Assembly: GCA_963702565.1 (NCBI GenBank)
Contig: CAVPDE010000010.1
Coordinates: 434,001-498,000, forward strand
Direction: 5' to 3'
Origin: CAVPDE01 sp963702565
GTDB lineage: Bacteria > Desulfobacterota > DSM-4660 > Desulfatiglandales > HGW-15
Length of the DNA stretch: 64,000 nt
Of this stretch, positions 26,499 through 35,315 are shown one piece after another. Under the pieces are notes generated by a model, which did not search any database, had not been told where the DNA came from, and saw only the letters and a list, made by a program, of their open reading frames with translations. The position numbers were made by a program, and so were the translations under genes. The first letter of the stretch is position 1. Each line of letters begins with the position of its first letter.

Positions 26499-26514
26499 AG
26501 CAAGACGCGTGCCA
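26499..26514 (-). promoter_or_regulatory. Sigma-54 (-24/-12) promoter of glnA
   Basis: The minus strand reads TGGCAC-GCGTC-TTGCT, an exact match to the consensus TGGCAC-N5-TTGCW with GG-N10-GC spacing. The predicted transcript start is near 26488, giving a leader of about 90 nt to glnA. Confidence 0.88.
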
Positions 26515-26535
26515 TCGGCTCTGATGATGCAACCC

Positions 26536-26555
26536 TAAGGCTCCGCTTGGCTTTT
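26536..26555. repeat. Short dispersed repeat, copy A
   Basis: taaggctccgcttggctttt matches 18 of 20 bases of ttaggctccgcctggctttt at 56028-56047. Both lie upstream of genes in otherwise unlike regions. Function unknown. Confidence 0.45.
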
Positions 26556-26715
26556 CGCCTGTCCGTTATTCCAAGCCTTGTTTTCCGAACTACAATTTCG
26601 TAGGATCTTTTGCTCAGATGCTACAAAAGAGTAAGCCCTTCAAGGCCAAGAAGAGCTCCGGTGAGTCTCTCCGACAACGTCAGAAATCCCTCCTCCTGAT
26701 GGGGGAAGGGATGGG

Positions 26716-26769
26716 AGTAGGGGCGGGCTTTATGCTCGCCCGCTGGAGGGGGTAAACCCTTCCCCTACG
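26716..26769. repeat. GC-rich palindromic intergenic repeat upstream of aspS
   Basis: gtaggggcgggctttatgctcgccc is an imperfect hairpin, and gtagggg is mirrored by cccctac at 26763-26769. It lies between the divergent glnA and aspS promoters. The gap 26515-26796 otherwise shows only the short repeat listed separately. Confidence 0.5.
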
Positions 26770-26796
26770 AGTGCATTTTCACGGGAAAAAATAGGA

Positions 26797-26825
26797 TTGA
26801 TTGACGGTTTTCAATAAAGTATAAA
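26797..26825 (+). promoter_or_regulatory. Sigma-70-type promoter of aspS-gatC-gatA-gatB
   Basis: TTGATT (26797-26802), 17-bp spacer, TATAAA (26820-26825). The -10 matches five of six bases and the -35 four of six. It is 40 bp upstream of the ATG in a locally AT-rich stretch. Confidence 0.6.
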
Positions 26826-26864
26826 ATTGGGTTCATTTAAAAACCCCGGAGACAGGTTTCATTG

Positions 26865-29024
26865 ATGGAATGGAGACAGAGAATCTATTGCGGAGATCTG
26901 ACCCCGTCTGACGCGGGAAAGGACGTTCTCCTCATGGGCTGGGTGGATGCTTTCCGCGATCACGGAAGTCTGCGCTTCATCCACCTCCGCGATGTTCGCG
27001 GGATCGCCCAGGTGGTCTTCAACCCTGAGATCGACAAGGAGAGCTACGACAAGGCCGCCGGCTTCAAGGAGGAATACGTTATTCAGGTGAGAGGCAAGGT
27101 CGCTCTTCGCCTCAAGGGCACTGAGAATCCCAACCTCAGCACCGGCGGCATCGAGGTGCTTGCCGAAGACATGGAAGTGCTTTCTCTGTCCAGGACCCTT
27201 CCCTTCAAGATCTCTGAAAAAGCCATCGCCTTTGGCGAGGACATCAAGGCCAATCCGGAGAAGGTGGATGAAGAGCTGAGGCTCCAGTACCGTTACCTCG
27301 ACTTGAGACGGCCGTCGGCTCAAGAGCTCTTCATCAAGCGCTACGAGATCATCAAATGCATCAGGGCCTACCTGGACCAGCTTCACTTCACGGAAATCGA
27401 AACCCCTTTCCTCACCAAGAGCACACCTGAGGGAGCCAGGGACTACCTTGTGCCGAGCCGGGTTCACAAGGGCAAGTTCTATTCCCTGCCCCAGTCGCCC
27501 CAGCTCTTCAAGCAGCTCCTCATGATGAGCGGCATGGACCGCTACTTTCAGATTGCCCGTTGCTTCAGGGATGAAGACTTGCGGCCCAATCGCCAGCCTG
27601 AATTCACTCAACTGGATCTCGAAGCCTCTTTCATCGACGAGGAATTCATTTATGAGACGATTGAGGAGCTCACGGCCAGGATGTTCGCGCTCGGCGGGAT
27701 CTCTCTTCCTAGACCCTTTCCCAGAATGACTTACGATGCCGCCATGGAGCGTTACGGCTCTGACCGGCCGGACCTTCGCTTCGGCATGGCCTTTGAAGAG
27801 GTCACGGACATTCTGAAGGAAACGCAGTACGAAGTCTTCCAACAGTTGTTGCGGGCAGGGGGCTGCATCAAGGGATTTTGTGTCCAAGGGCAGGCCGATG
27901 CTCTCAGCAAGAATGTGCTTCAGAATGAATATGCGATGAAAATCGCTCCCTCCTTCGGCGCCAAGGGCATGACCTGGATGAAGGTGACGGATGGCCAGCT
28001 CGAGTCCAACATCGTCCAGTTCTTCAGTCAAACGGAACAGGACCGTCTCCAAAAGCGCTTTCGTACCGAAGACGGAGACGTCATCATCATGATTGCAGAC
28101 ACCTCTCGAGATCTCGTAAACAAGGTACTCTCCGGCCTTCGCCTCCATCTCGCTGAAAGACTCAAAATGATTTCTGAGGATCGTTTCGTTCCTCTCTGGG
28201 TGACCGATTTCCCCTTGTTCGAACTCAAGGATGGAAACCTCGGTTCCCAGCACCACCCCTTCACCATGCCGGATCGCATCGATTTTGATCCGGCGAACAA
28301 GCAGGAATGCCTTAGCCTGAAGTCACGGGCTTATGACCTCGTCATGAACGGGGAGGAACTGGGGGGTGGAAGCATTAGGATCCACAGGATGGACATTCAA
28401 AAGAAAATTTTTCTTGCCCTGGAGCTGACGGAAGAAGAACTGCAAGCCAAATTCGGCTTCTTTCTCCGTGCTCTTGAATATGGGGCTCCCCCTCACGGCG
28501 GGCTTGCTCTGGGCCTGGACCGGGTGATCGCCATGATCCTGAAAGCGTCTTCCATCCGGGAAGTCATTGCTTTCCCGAAAAACCGGAGTGCGTACTGTCC
28601 CCTGAGCGAAGCACCTTCTTCTGTGGAGACTTTTCAGCTCAAGGAGCTGGGCCTTGCAATTCCTTTAGCAGGATTTGCCCCTGAAAAAACATCGAGACCG
28701 GACGTCAAGACGGAGCCCGCCCCCTCTGACTCGGAAAAGATTTCTCCGGACCGCGTAAAGCACATCGCCAAGCTCGCCCGTCTCAAACTGACCGACTCCG
28801 AGGTGGTTCTCTATCAGAAGGATCTCAACTCCATTCTCGAGTACGTTGAAACTCTGAGAGACCTCGACGCGGAGAACGTCCGTCCCATGAGCCACGTGAT
28901 TCCCATGAAAAACGTGTGGCGTGAAGACAAGTCCGGAAAAGCGGGAAAACCGGAGGAAATCCTGTCCAATGCTCCGGCGAGGGAAAAGGATTTCTTCAAG
29001 GTTCCGAAGATCATTGAAGGTTAA
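26865..29024 (+). CDS. Aspartyl-tRNA synthetase fused to amidotransferase subunit GatC
   Basis: 719 residues from ATG 26865. Residues 1 to about 595 are a complete bacterial AspRS: OB-fold anticodon domain, class II motif 2 (YFQIARCFRDEDLRPNRQPE), the GAD insert, and motif 3 (GLALGLDRVIAMI). A Pro/Ser/Glu linker joins it to a complete GatC (626-719: ISPDRVKHIAKLARLKLTD...FFKVPKIIEG). gatA begins three bases later and gatB follows. AspRS has His in GWVDAFRDHGS, the residue seen in non-discriminating AspRS that also charges tRNA-Asn. The fusion should tether synthetase to GatCAB, which amidates Asp-tRNA-Asn and/or Glu-tRNA-Gln. The alternative, a read-through artefact, is unlikely because both domains share one uninterrupted frame. 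Confidence 0.95.
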   Translation: MEWRQRIYCGDLTPSDAGKDVLLMGWVDAFRDHGSLRFIHLRDVRGIAQVVFNPEIDKESYDKAAGFKEEYVIQVRGKVALRLKGTENPNLSTGGIEVLAEDMEVLSLSRTLPFKISEKAIAFGEDIKANPEKVDEELRLQYRYLDLRRPSAQELFIKRYEIIKCIRAYLDQLHFTEIETPFLTKSTPEGARDYLVPSRVHKGKFYSLPQSPQLFKQLLMMSGMDRYFQIARCFRDEDLRPNRQPEFTQLDLEASFIDEEFIYETIEELTARMFALGGISLPRPFPRMTYDAAMERYGSDRPDLRFGMAFEEVTDILKETQYEVFQQLLRAGGCIKGFCVQGQADALSKNVLQNEYAMKIAPSFGAKGMTWMKVTDGQLESNIVQFFSQTEQDRLQKRFRTEDGDVIIMIADTSRDLVNKVLSGLRLHLAERLKMISEDRFVPLWVTDFPLFELKDGNLGSQHHPFTMPDRIDFDPANKQECLSLKSRAYDLVMNGEELGGGSIRIHRMDIQKKIFLALELTEEELQAKFGFFLRALEYGAPPHGGLALGLDRVIAMILKASSIREVIAFPKNRSAYCPLSEAPSSVETFQLKELGLAIPLAGFAPEKTSRPDVKTEPAPSDSEKISPDRVKHIAKLARLKLTDSEVVLYQKDLNSILEYVETLRDLDAENVRPMSHVIPMKNVWREDKSGKAGKPEEILSNAPAREKDFFKVPKIIEG

Positions 29025-29027
29025 GCT

Positions 29028-30467
29028 ATGGATTTGTGTGATCGAAGCGCAACAGAACTCAGCCGATTGCTCAAGAAGAAGGAAGTGAGCTCAAGGGAGA
29101 TCACTGAATCCGTGCTCGTCAGGATCGACGAGAAGGAAAGCCTGATACGGGCTTACATCACCACAACGCGTGAGCTGGCGCTCAAGCAGGCAGACCTTGC
29201 GGACAAGAGATTCCATCGGAGCGAGAGTCTCTCCCCCCTGGACGGGATCCCCATAGCCGTGAAAGATGTGCTCTGCACCAAAGGCATCAAAACCACCTGC
29301 GGTTCAGCCATTCTCAAGGACTACATACCGCCCTATAACGCCACAGCCGTAAAAGGGGTCATGAAGAGCGGTGCCGTGCTTGTAGGGAAAACAAACATGG
29401 ATGAGTTCGCCATGGGCTCCTCCACGGAAAACAGTGCCTTCGGCGCAACGCGCAACCCCGTGAACCCTGATTGCGTGCCGGGAGGCTCAAGCGGCGGCGC
29501 CGCAGCGGCCGTTGCCGCTGGCGAAACCATCCTCTCCATAGGGTCGGACACAGGGGGCTCCATTAGGCTTCCTGCAGCCTTCTGCGGCGTCGCAGGAATC
29601 AAGCCAACTTATGGCAGGGTCTCGCGTTACGGGTTGGTCTCTTATGCCTCTTCCCTGGATCAGGTGGGAGCTCTAGGCCGCACGGTTGAAGATTGCGCCA
29701 TGCTCCTTAACGCGATTTGCGGCCATGATCCGCTGGATTCGACTTCCGCCGAAGTCCCCACACCGGATTTCCGTCGTGCGTTCAAGAAAGGACTGGCAGG
29801 GCTCCGCATCGGCCTTCCAAAGGAGTATTTTGTCGAAGGGCTCGACCCCCTGATCCAGGCCAAGATCACGGACGCGGTCAGCCTTCTTGCCAAACAGGGA
29901 GCCCGCATCGTGGAGGTGTCGTTACCCCACACTCGCTATGCCATCAGCACCTACTACCTGATTGCCACGGCTGAGGCGAGCAGCAACCTCGCTCGTTATG
30001 ACGGGGTAAAGTATGGGTTCAGGACCGGCGAGGAAGTGCCAGACATGGTGAAGATGGTTGAAGAGACCCGAAGTGAAGGCTTTGGACAAGAGGTCAAGAG
30101 AAGGATCATGCTGGGCACCTTCGTGCTCTCCGCCGGGTACTACGACGCCTACTATATGAAAGCCCAGCAGGCAAGGGCCCTGATCAAGGAGGATTTCGAC
30201 AAAGTCTTCGAGAAGGTGGATTGTCTTTTGACTCCTGTCTCCCCCTGTTTGCCTTTCAGGTTTGGTGAGAAAATCACGGAACCCTTGCAGATGTACCTTG
30301 TCGATGTGTACACCGTGTCCGTCAATCTCGCCGGCTTGCCGGCAATAAGTGTCAACTGCGGCATGGTCGAGGGACTCCCTGTGGGAATGCAGATCATCGG
30401 CAAGGCTTTTGACGAGGAAATGGTCCTGCGCATCGCGCATGGGTATGAAACAATAAGATTGGAGTAA
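29028..30467 (+). CDS. gatA: Asp-tRNA(Asn)/Glu-tRNA(Gln) amidotransferase subunit A
   Basis: The 479-residue amidase subunit that releases ammonia from glutamine for transamidation of mischarged tRNA. It has the amidase signature with the Ser-cisSer-Lys triad: PIAVKDVLCTKGI (Lys), VPGGSSGGAAAAVAAGE, and SIGSDTGGSIRLPAAFCG. It begins three bases after the AspRS-GatC stop. Its stop codon, TAA, lies in the first units of an octamer array, so the last residues (IRLE) come from repeat sequence. Confidence 0.97.
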   Translation: MDLCDRSATELSRLLKKKEVSSREITESVLVRIDEKESLIRAYITTTRELALKQADLADKRFHRSESLSPLDGIPIAVKDVLCTKGIKTTCGSAILKDYIPPYNATAVKGVMKSGAVLVGKTNMDEFAMGSSTENSAFGATRNPVNPDCVPGGSSGGAAAAVAAGETILSIGSDTGGSIRLPAAFCGVAGIKPTYGRVSRYGLVSYASSLDQVGALGRTVEDCAMLLNAICGHDPLDSTSAEVPTPDFRRAFKKGLAGLRIGLPKEYFVEGLDPLIQAKITDAVSLLAKQGARIVEVSLPHTRYAISTYYLIATAEASSNLARYDGVKYGFRTGEEVPDMVKMVEETRSEGFGQEVKRRIMLGTFVLSAGYYDAYYMKAQQARALIKEDFDKVFEKVDCLLTPVSPCLPFRFGEKITEPLQMYLVDVYTVSVNLAGLPAISVNCGMVEGLPVGMQIIGKAFDEEMVLRIAHGYETIRLE

Positions 30468-30593
30468 AGGAAGATTGGAGTAATGGAGTGATGGAGTGCT
30501 GGAGTACTGCAAACCAAATTCATGCTCTAGGAAATCAGTACTCCAATACTCCAATTCTCCAATACTCCAGTTCTTCGTACACTCCAACACTCC
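30458..30593. repeat. Inverted octamer array between gatA and gatB
   Basis: The left arm (30458-30505) has six 8-bp units (attggagt, aaaggaag, attggagt, aatggagt, gatggagt, gctggagt). After a 31-bp spacer the right arm (30537-30593) has agtactcc, aatactcc, aattctcc, aatactcc, agttcttc, a 9-bp unit and aacactcc. The arms are complementary in type. The gatA stop is inside the left arm, and gatB starts 15 bp after the right arm. Confidence 0.9.
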
Positions 30594-30608
30594 ACTTTGG
30601 ATTTGCTC

Positions 30609-32063
30609 ATGGACTTCGATGTCATCATCGGTTTTGAAACACACGTGGAGCTGAAGACTCAGACCAAGCTCTTCTGCACCTGTGCGGTGGATTACGAGGC
30701 TTCTCCCAACAGCCGCATCTGCCCTGTGTGCACCGGCCAACCCGGCGCGCTTCCCGTGCTCAACAAAAAGGCCGTGCAGTTCACGGTCAAGGCAGGCCTT
30801 GCGCTCGGCTGCATGATCAACAGGCACTCGCGCTTTGCGCGGAAGAACTACTTCTATCCTGATCTTCCCAAGGGCTACCAGATTTCCCAGTACGAAAGAC
30901 CTTTTTGTCAGGACGGGCTCCTGGAGATCACCGGAGATGACGGGAGACCTTACCCGGTCGGAATCAAACGAGTTCACCTCGAAGAAGATGCAGGCAAACT
31001 GATCCATTCCTCCAGTTCCTTTGAGTCCTCCAGCCACAGCTTCGTGGACTACAACCGCTCCAGTGTTCCTCTTCTCGAGATCGTGACCGACCACGAGCGC
31101 AACCCTTTGCGGTCTGTTCAGGAAGCGCGCACCTATCTCGAAAAACTGCGGCAAATCCTTCGCTACATTGAGATCAGCGACTGCAGTATGGAAAAAGGCC
31201 AGTTCCGCTGTGATGTCAACATTTCCCTTCGGCCCAAGGGCGCGAAGACTTTTGGCCATCGATCGGAAATCAAGAACATGGCCTCTTTCAAGTTCATCAT
31301 GGATGCGCTCGAATACGAGATCAAGAGGCAGTCGGAGATCCTCCAGGCCGGAGGGGAGATGCCCCAGGAGACAAGGCTCTACGACGAGGCCAAGAGGGTC
31401 ACTCTGCCGATGCGGAGCAAAGAGGATGCGCCGGATTACCGGTATTTTCCTGATCCTGACCTCGTGGAGGTCGAGCTCGATGAAGATTTTATCCACAAAA
31501 TCAGGAAAAAGATGCCTGAACTGCCGGATCAGAAGATTCATCGCCTGGTGGAAGAATTCGATGTCCCCCGCGACGAGGTCTTGATTCTGACCAAGGAAAA
31601 GGCGGTGAGCGACTATTTCACGACCTGCGCCCTTGCCTGCGAAGACCGGAAGAGGCTCAGCCGCTGGATCATCAAGGATCTCTTCAAGCTCCTCAACAAG
31701 GCCTGCCTGCCCATGGAGCAGTGCCCGGTCCCGCCGGATCACTTCTCCAGCCTGGTCAACCTCATCGCAAAGGGTGAGGTCACGGAGAAAATGGCTCGAA
31801 CTATCCTGGAAGAGATGTTTGAAAAAGGCGTGAGCCCGGGAGCCGTGATTGAGAGCAAAGGATTGAAACCGATTCAGGACAGCGGCGCGCTGGAGAAGAT
31901 CGTGGACGAGGTGCTTGCCAAGAACCCTGAGGCGGTTGCCAAGATCAAGGAAGGGAACAAGAAACCGGTCGATTTCCTCATCGGCCAGGTTATGAGAAAA
32001 ACCCGCGGTAAGGCCGACCCTGCCGCCCTCACCAAGCTCATCCAAAAGAAACTGCGCTCATAA
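30609..32063 (+). CDS. gatB: Asp-tRNA(Asn)/Glu-tRNA(Gln) amidotransferase subunit B
   Basis: 484 residues from ATG 30609 (MDFDVIIGFETHVELKTQTK), which matches the usual GatB start; TTG 30597 would add four residues encoded at the repeat edge. GatB holds the kinase active site that activates the tRNA-linked carboxylate. It has the zinc cysteines FCTC and CPVC, and YFYPDLPKGYQISQYERP, and ends with the helical and YqeY-like tail (KPVDFLIGQVMRKTRGKADP) that grips tRNA. It completes a full GatCAB set with the fused GatC. Confidence 0.96.
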   Translation: MDFDVIIGFETHVELKTQTKLFCTCAVDYEASPNSRICPVCTGQPGALPVLNKKAVQFTVKAGLALGCMINRHSRFARKNYFYPDLPKGYQISQYERPFCQDGLLEITGDDGRPYPVGIKRVHLEEDAGKLIHSSSSFESSSHSFVDYNRSSVPLLEIVTDHERNPLRSVQEARTYLEKLRQILRYIEISDCSMEKGQFRCDVNISLRPKGAKTFGHRSEIKNMASFKFIMDALEYEIKRQSEILQAGGEMPQETRLYDEAKRVTLPMRSKEDAPDYRYFPDPDLVEVELDEDFIHKIRKKMPELPDQKIHRLVEEFDVPRDEVLILTKEKAVSDYFTTCALACEDRKRLSRWIIKDLFKLLNKACLPMEQCPVPPDHFSSLVNLIAKGEVTEKMARTILEEMFEKGVSPGAVIESKGLKPIQDSGALEKIVDEVLAKNPEAVAKIKEGNKKPVDFLIGQVMRKTRGKADPAALTKLIQKKLRS

Positions 32064-32116
32064 AAAATCCCCCGGCCGCTTTTTTCCCTGGACGCGGCGC
32101 GGGGGATTTTGTCTTT
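32064..32116. terminator. Bidirectional terminator between gatB and the solute-binding protein gene
   Basis: aaaatcccccggccgc pairs with gcggcgcgggggatttt across a 14-base loop, with A-rich and T-rich flanks on both strands. It serves the convergent gatB and solute-binding-protein transcripts. Confidence 0.8.
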
Positions 32117-32124
32117 CTTCTACC

Positions 32125-33693
32125 CTAATTCATCTTGATGTAGGTCGGGAAGAACATTTCCGTGGGGGTCACGGGCATATTCTGAATCTTGCTGTTGTAG
32201 GCGATGACAAACTTCTCCACATGAAGCCACAGCCAGGGGCAGTCCTCCCAGACGAACTTGGCAGCCTGCACCAGCAGTGCCTTTCGTTTCTCCGGGTTCT
32301 GCTCGAGCCTGCTCTGCTCCATGATCTTGTCGTACTCAGGATTCGAATAGAAAGCCGATCCCAGTCCCTTGGGCGGATACACAGCCGTTGTGAACTGGCC
32401 GTAGAGGGCCATGTCCGCATCCATGATCAGCGGCCCCCAGCCCAACAGACACGCATCCATTTCCGACTGCTCCAGAGGCTTGTACACCACGGACATGAAC
32501 GTGGGCCAGTCGTAGACTCTCAGCTCAGCTTTCACTCCGACTGCCTGAAGATAAGCCTGGACCGCTTCGGCCACCTGTGTGTCAAAGAGGTAGCGACCTT
32601 GCGGGGTTCCGAGCTTGACGGTCTGGTTGAAGTCGAAATTGGCTTCCTTGAGCAACTGCTTGGCCTTGTCCGGATTGTAGTCGTACTGCTTTTCCATCTT
32701 GGCATATCCGAAAAGCTTCGGTGACACAGCCCCGTCCATGGGCTCTGCCGTGTCGAAAAGGATCTTCTTCACGATCGCTTTCTTGTCCACCGCGTAATTG
32801 AAGGCCTGGCGCACGCGCTTGTCCTTCATCACTGGCCGATCGCCTCGCAGCGCCATGAAGATGGTTCTGGTGTCAAGAGGCATGTCGACCTTGATCTTTG
32901 GGTCGGCCTTGAGGGCCGCCACATTGGCCGGAGACGGCTTGTAGCAGATGTCGATCTGGCCGCTTCTCAGCATGGCTTCCCGCGTAGACACATCCGGCAC
33001 GATCTTCCAGATGATTTTCTCAACCGTGGCCTTGGGTCCCCAGTAGTCGTCGTTGCGGACCATCACAATGCGGTCGCCCTTGACCCATTCGCTCAGTTTA
33101 TAGGGTCCTGCGCCGACCGGGTTGTTGCGCACGTCCTCCCCGTACTTCTCAATGGCCGCCGGTGAAATGGTCGCGGCCACCACCATGGAAAGAGTCTGGT
33201 CCATGGGCGCAAAGGGGTACTTCAATTTGAGTTGGACCGTGGAGTCGTCGACCACCACGCATTCATTCACGCAGGTGATGGCGAAGCGTAGCGGCACCCG
33301 AAACTTGGAGTCCAGGGTTCTGTCGAAGCTCAGTTTCACGGCCTTGGCATTGAAGGGCGTCCCGTCGCTGAATTTGACCCCCTTGCGCAGATGAAGGGTC
33401 CAGGTCAGGCCGTCGGAGGATACCTCATGCTTGGTGACCAGACGCGGTTCGAGGTTGCCCTCAGGGGTCTGGTAAAAATAGGTGTCGTACAGCAGGGCGC
33501 ACATGTTCTGGATAAGGGTCGTTGTCTGCTCCTGCGGGTTCAAGGTATCCGCATCAATCCCGATACCGATGGTCACCTGCTTGATCTGACCCCGGGCATC
33601 CATGGGCGAGTAAACGCCCCAGAGTGCCACCATCAAAGTCAGCGCCATCACCATTGCCAATCTCTTTGTCACTCTCTTTGTCACTCTCTGCAT
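32125..33693 (-). CDS. Peptide/nickel-type ABC transporter solute-binding protein (SBP_bac_5)
   Basis: 522 residues from ATG 33693, with AGGAGG six bases upstream. The N-terminal signal sequence (basic RVTKRVTKRL, then LAMVMALTLMVALWG, cleaved near DARGQ) sends it to the periplasm. Family motifs are DADTLNPQEQTT, LYDTYFYQTPEGNLEPRLV, WTLHLRKGVKFSDGTPF, NPVGAGPYKLSEW and VRQAFNYAVDKKAIVKK. It binds peptides, nickel-chelates or similar ligands for an ABC importer, but no permease or ATPase genes are adjacent, so it is an orphan. The basic N-region VTKRVTKRL is encoded by a 12-bp tandem duplication. Confidence 0.92.
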   Translation of the reverse strand: MQRVTKRVTKRLAMVMALTLMVALWGVYSPMDARGQIKQVTIGIGIDADTLNPQEQTTTLIQNMCALLYDTYFYQTPEGNLEPRLVTKHEVSSDGLTWTLHLRKGVKFSDGTPFNAKAVKLSFDRTLDSKFRVPLRFAITCVNECVVVDDSTVQLKLKYPFAPMDQTLSMVVAATISPAAIEKYGEDVRNNPVGAGPYKLSEWVKGDRIVMVRNDDYWGPKATVEKIIWKIVPDVSTREAMLRSGQIDICYKPSPANVAALKADPKIKVDMPLDTRTIFMALRGDRPVMKDKRVRQAFNYAVDKKAIVKKILFDTAEPMDGAVSPKLFGYAKMEKQYDYNPDKAKQLLKEANFDFNQTVKLGTPQGRYLFDTQVAEAVQAYLQAVGVKAELRVYDWPTFMSVVYKPLEQSEMDACLLGWGPLIMDADMALYGQFTTAVYPPKGLGSAFYSNPEYDKIMEQSRLEQNPEKRKALLVQAAKFVWEDCPWLWLHVEKFVIAYNSKIQNMPVTPTEMFFPTYIKMN

Positions 33694-33721
33694 CACATTC
33701 CTCCTCGTTTCAGTTAGAATT

Positions 33722-35083
33722 TCACAGCTTGGGCAAATACCGGTCGATCTCGAACTGGCTCACGTGGGTCCGGTAGGCGTCCCACTCGATCTTCTTGTTT
33801 TCGATGAACTTGTTGAAGATGTGGTCTCCCAGGACCTCCCGGACCAGCTTGCTCTTCTCGGCTTCCAGGATGGCGGCGTAGAGATTCCCGGGCAGATCCG
33901 TGATGCCGTGAGCCCTGCGCTCGGCCGGATTCATTTCGTAGATGTCCTCTTCAATCGGATCCTGCAGCTCCATCTTCTTCTCGATGCCGTCCATGCCCGC
34001 GCCAAGCATCACGGAAAAAGCGAGATAAGGATTGCAGGCCGGATCCGGGGAGCGGAACTCGATCCTGGTGGCGGTCTCCTTCCCGGGCTTGTACATGGGA
34101 ACGCGGATCATGGCGGAGCGGTTCCTGCGAGCCCATGAGACATAGACCGGGGCTTCATACCCCGGCACCAGTCGCTTGTAAGAGTTCACCCACTGATTCG
34201 TCACGGCCGCAATCTCCGGGGCATGGCGCATGAGCCCGGCAATGTAGTGCTTGGCAATCTCGGAGAGGTGATACTTGTCGGCCACGTCGTGAAAGGCGTT
34301 CTTCGAGCCCTTGAAAAGAGACTGATGAACATGCATGCCGCTTCCGTTGATGCCGAAGACAGGTTTAGGCATAAACGTCGCATAAACCCCGTGCTGCCGG
34401 GCGATTTCCTTGACCACCAGCCGGTAGGTCATGGTCTTGTCCGCCATGCGCAGCCCCTCGTCATAGCGGAGATCAATCTCGTGCTGGCTGGGCGCCACCT
34501 CGTGGTGGCTGTACTCTACGTCAATCCCCATGGACTGGAGTGTGAAAATCGTGTCCCTCCTGAGGTCGCTCCCCATGTCCAGGGGTCTTGCATCAAAGTA
34601 GCCGCCTGCATCCAGGACCTCTGTGCTTTTGTTGTCTTTGAAGTAGAAGAACTCGAGCTCCGGACCGGTGTAGAAGGTGTACCCCTTGTCCGCGACCTTC
34701 TTGAGAAGCCTCTTGAAAACATACCGAGGGTCTCCCTCATAGGGAGTTCCATCCGGGTTGAGGATGTCACAGAACATTCGGGCCACAGGCCGCTCCACAC
34801 CACGCCAAGGCACGAGTTGAAAGGTCGTGGGATCCGGTTTTGCGATCATGTCGCTCTCCTGAATCCTTGCAAAGCCCTCGATGGAAGACCCGTCAAATCC
34901 CATGCCCTCGGTCAGCCCTTCTTCCAGCTCCGAGGGAGTAACCGCGAAGCTCTTTAGGAACCCGAGCACATCCGGAAACCAGAACTGGATGAAGCTCACA
35001 TTCAATTCCTTGACGGCACGCTTCACGTCTTCGGCGTTCTGACAACTCATCTTCTTGATATTCGCCAGCACCTGGCTTTCCAT
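33722..35083 (-). CDS. glnA: Second glutamine synthetase, type I alpha-like
   Basis: 453 residues from ATG 35083 (AGGAGGAATAGGAG ribosome site). GS signatures are GMGFDGSSIEGFARIQESDM, GPELEFFYF, KPVFGINGSGMHVHQS and NSYKRLVPGYEAPVYVSWA. It is shorter than the first GlnA, and the region of the adenylylation loop reads EEDIYEMNPAERRAHGI, the GSI-alpha style that is not normally adenylylated. A second synthetase without GlnE control may cover ammonia-rich or constitutive conditions. It is read in the same direction as the solute-binding protein gene (28 bp downstream), so they may form a transcript. Confidence 0.95.
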   Translation of the reverse strand: MESQVLANIKKMSCQNAEDVKRAVKELNVSFIQFWFPDVLGFLKSFAVTPSELEEGLTEGMGFDGSSIEGFARIQESDMIAKPDPTTFQLVPWRGVERPVARMFCDILNPDGTPYEGDPRYVFKRLLKKVADKGYTFYTGPELEFFYFKDNKSTEVLDAGGYFDARPLDMGSDLRRDTIFTLQSMGIDVEYSHHEVAPSQHEIDLRYDEGLRMADKTMTYRLVVKEIARQHGVYATFMPKPVFGINGSGMHVHQSLFKGSKNAFHDVADKYHLSEIAKHYIAGLMRHAPEIAAVTNQWVNSYKRLVPGYEAPVYVSWARRNRSAMIRVPMYKPGKETATRIEFRSPDPACNPYLAFSVMLGAGMDGIEKKMELQDPIEEDIYEMNPAERRAHGITDLPGNLYAAILEAEKSKLVREVLGDHIFNKFIENKKIEWDAYRTHVSQFEIDRYLPKL

Positions 35084-35315
35084 ACTCCTATTCCTCCTAC
35101 CCTCGTAAATGTGACCTTTAACCTCTATTTTCTGACAGGTTATAATACACCAAACTCCATCCAAGGCCATCTTTTTCTTGCAATCCATTAGCCTCGGCAG
35201 ATGCGAAAGGAGGTATTCCAATCCCTCGACGTCTATGCTAGAATATCGGGCTATTAAGAAGGGTGTTCAGTCTCCGGGGTCTCTGCCTGGAAAAGGGGGG
35301 TAGAGCGACCAGTCT

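Noticed and set aside
30458..30593. Possible CRISPR array
   Set aside because: Units are 8 bp, degenerate and directly adjacent, without 28-37 bp repeats or unique spacers, and no cas genes are near.
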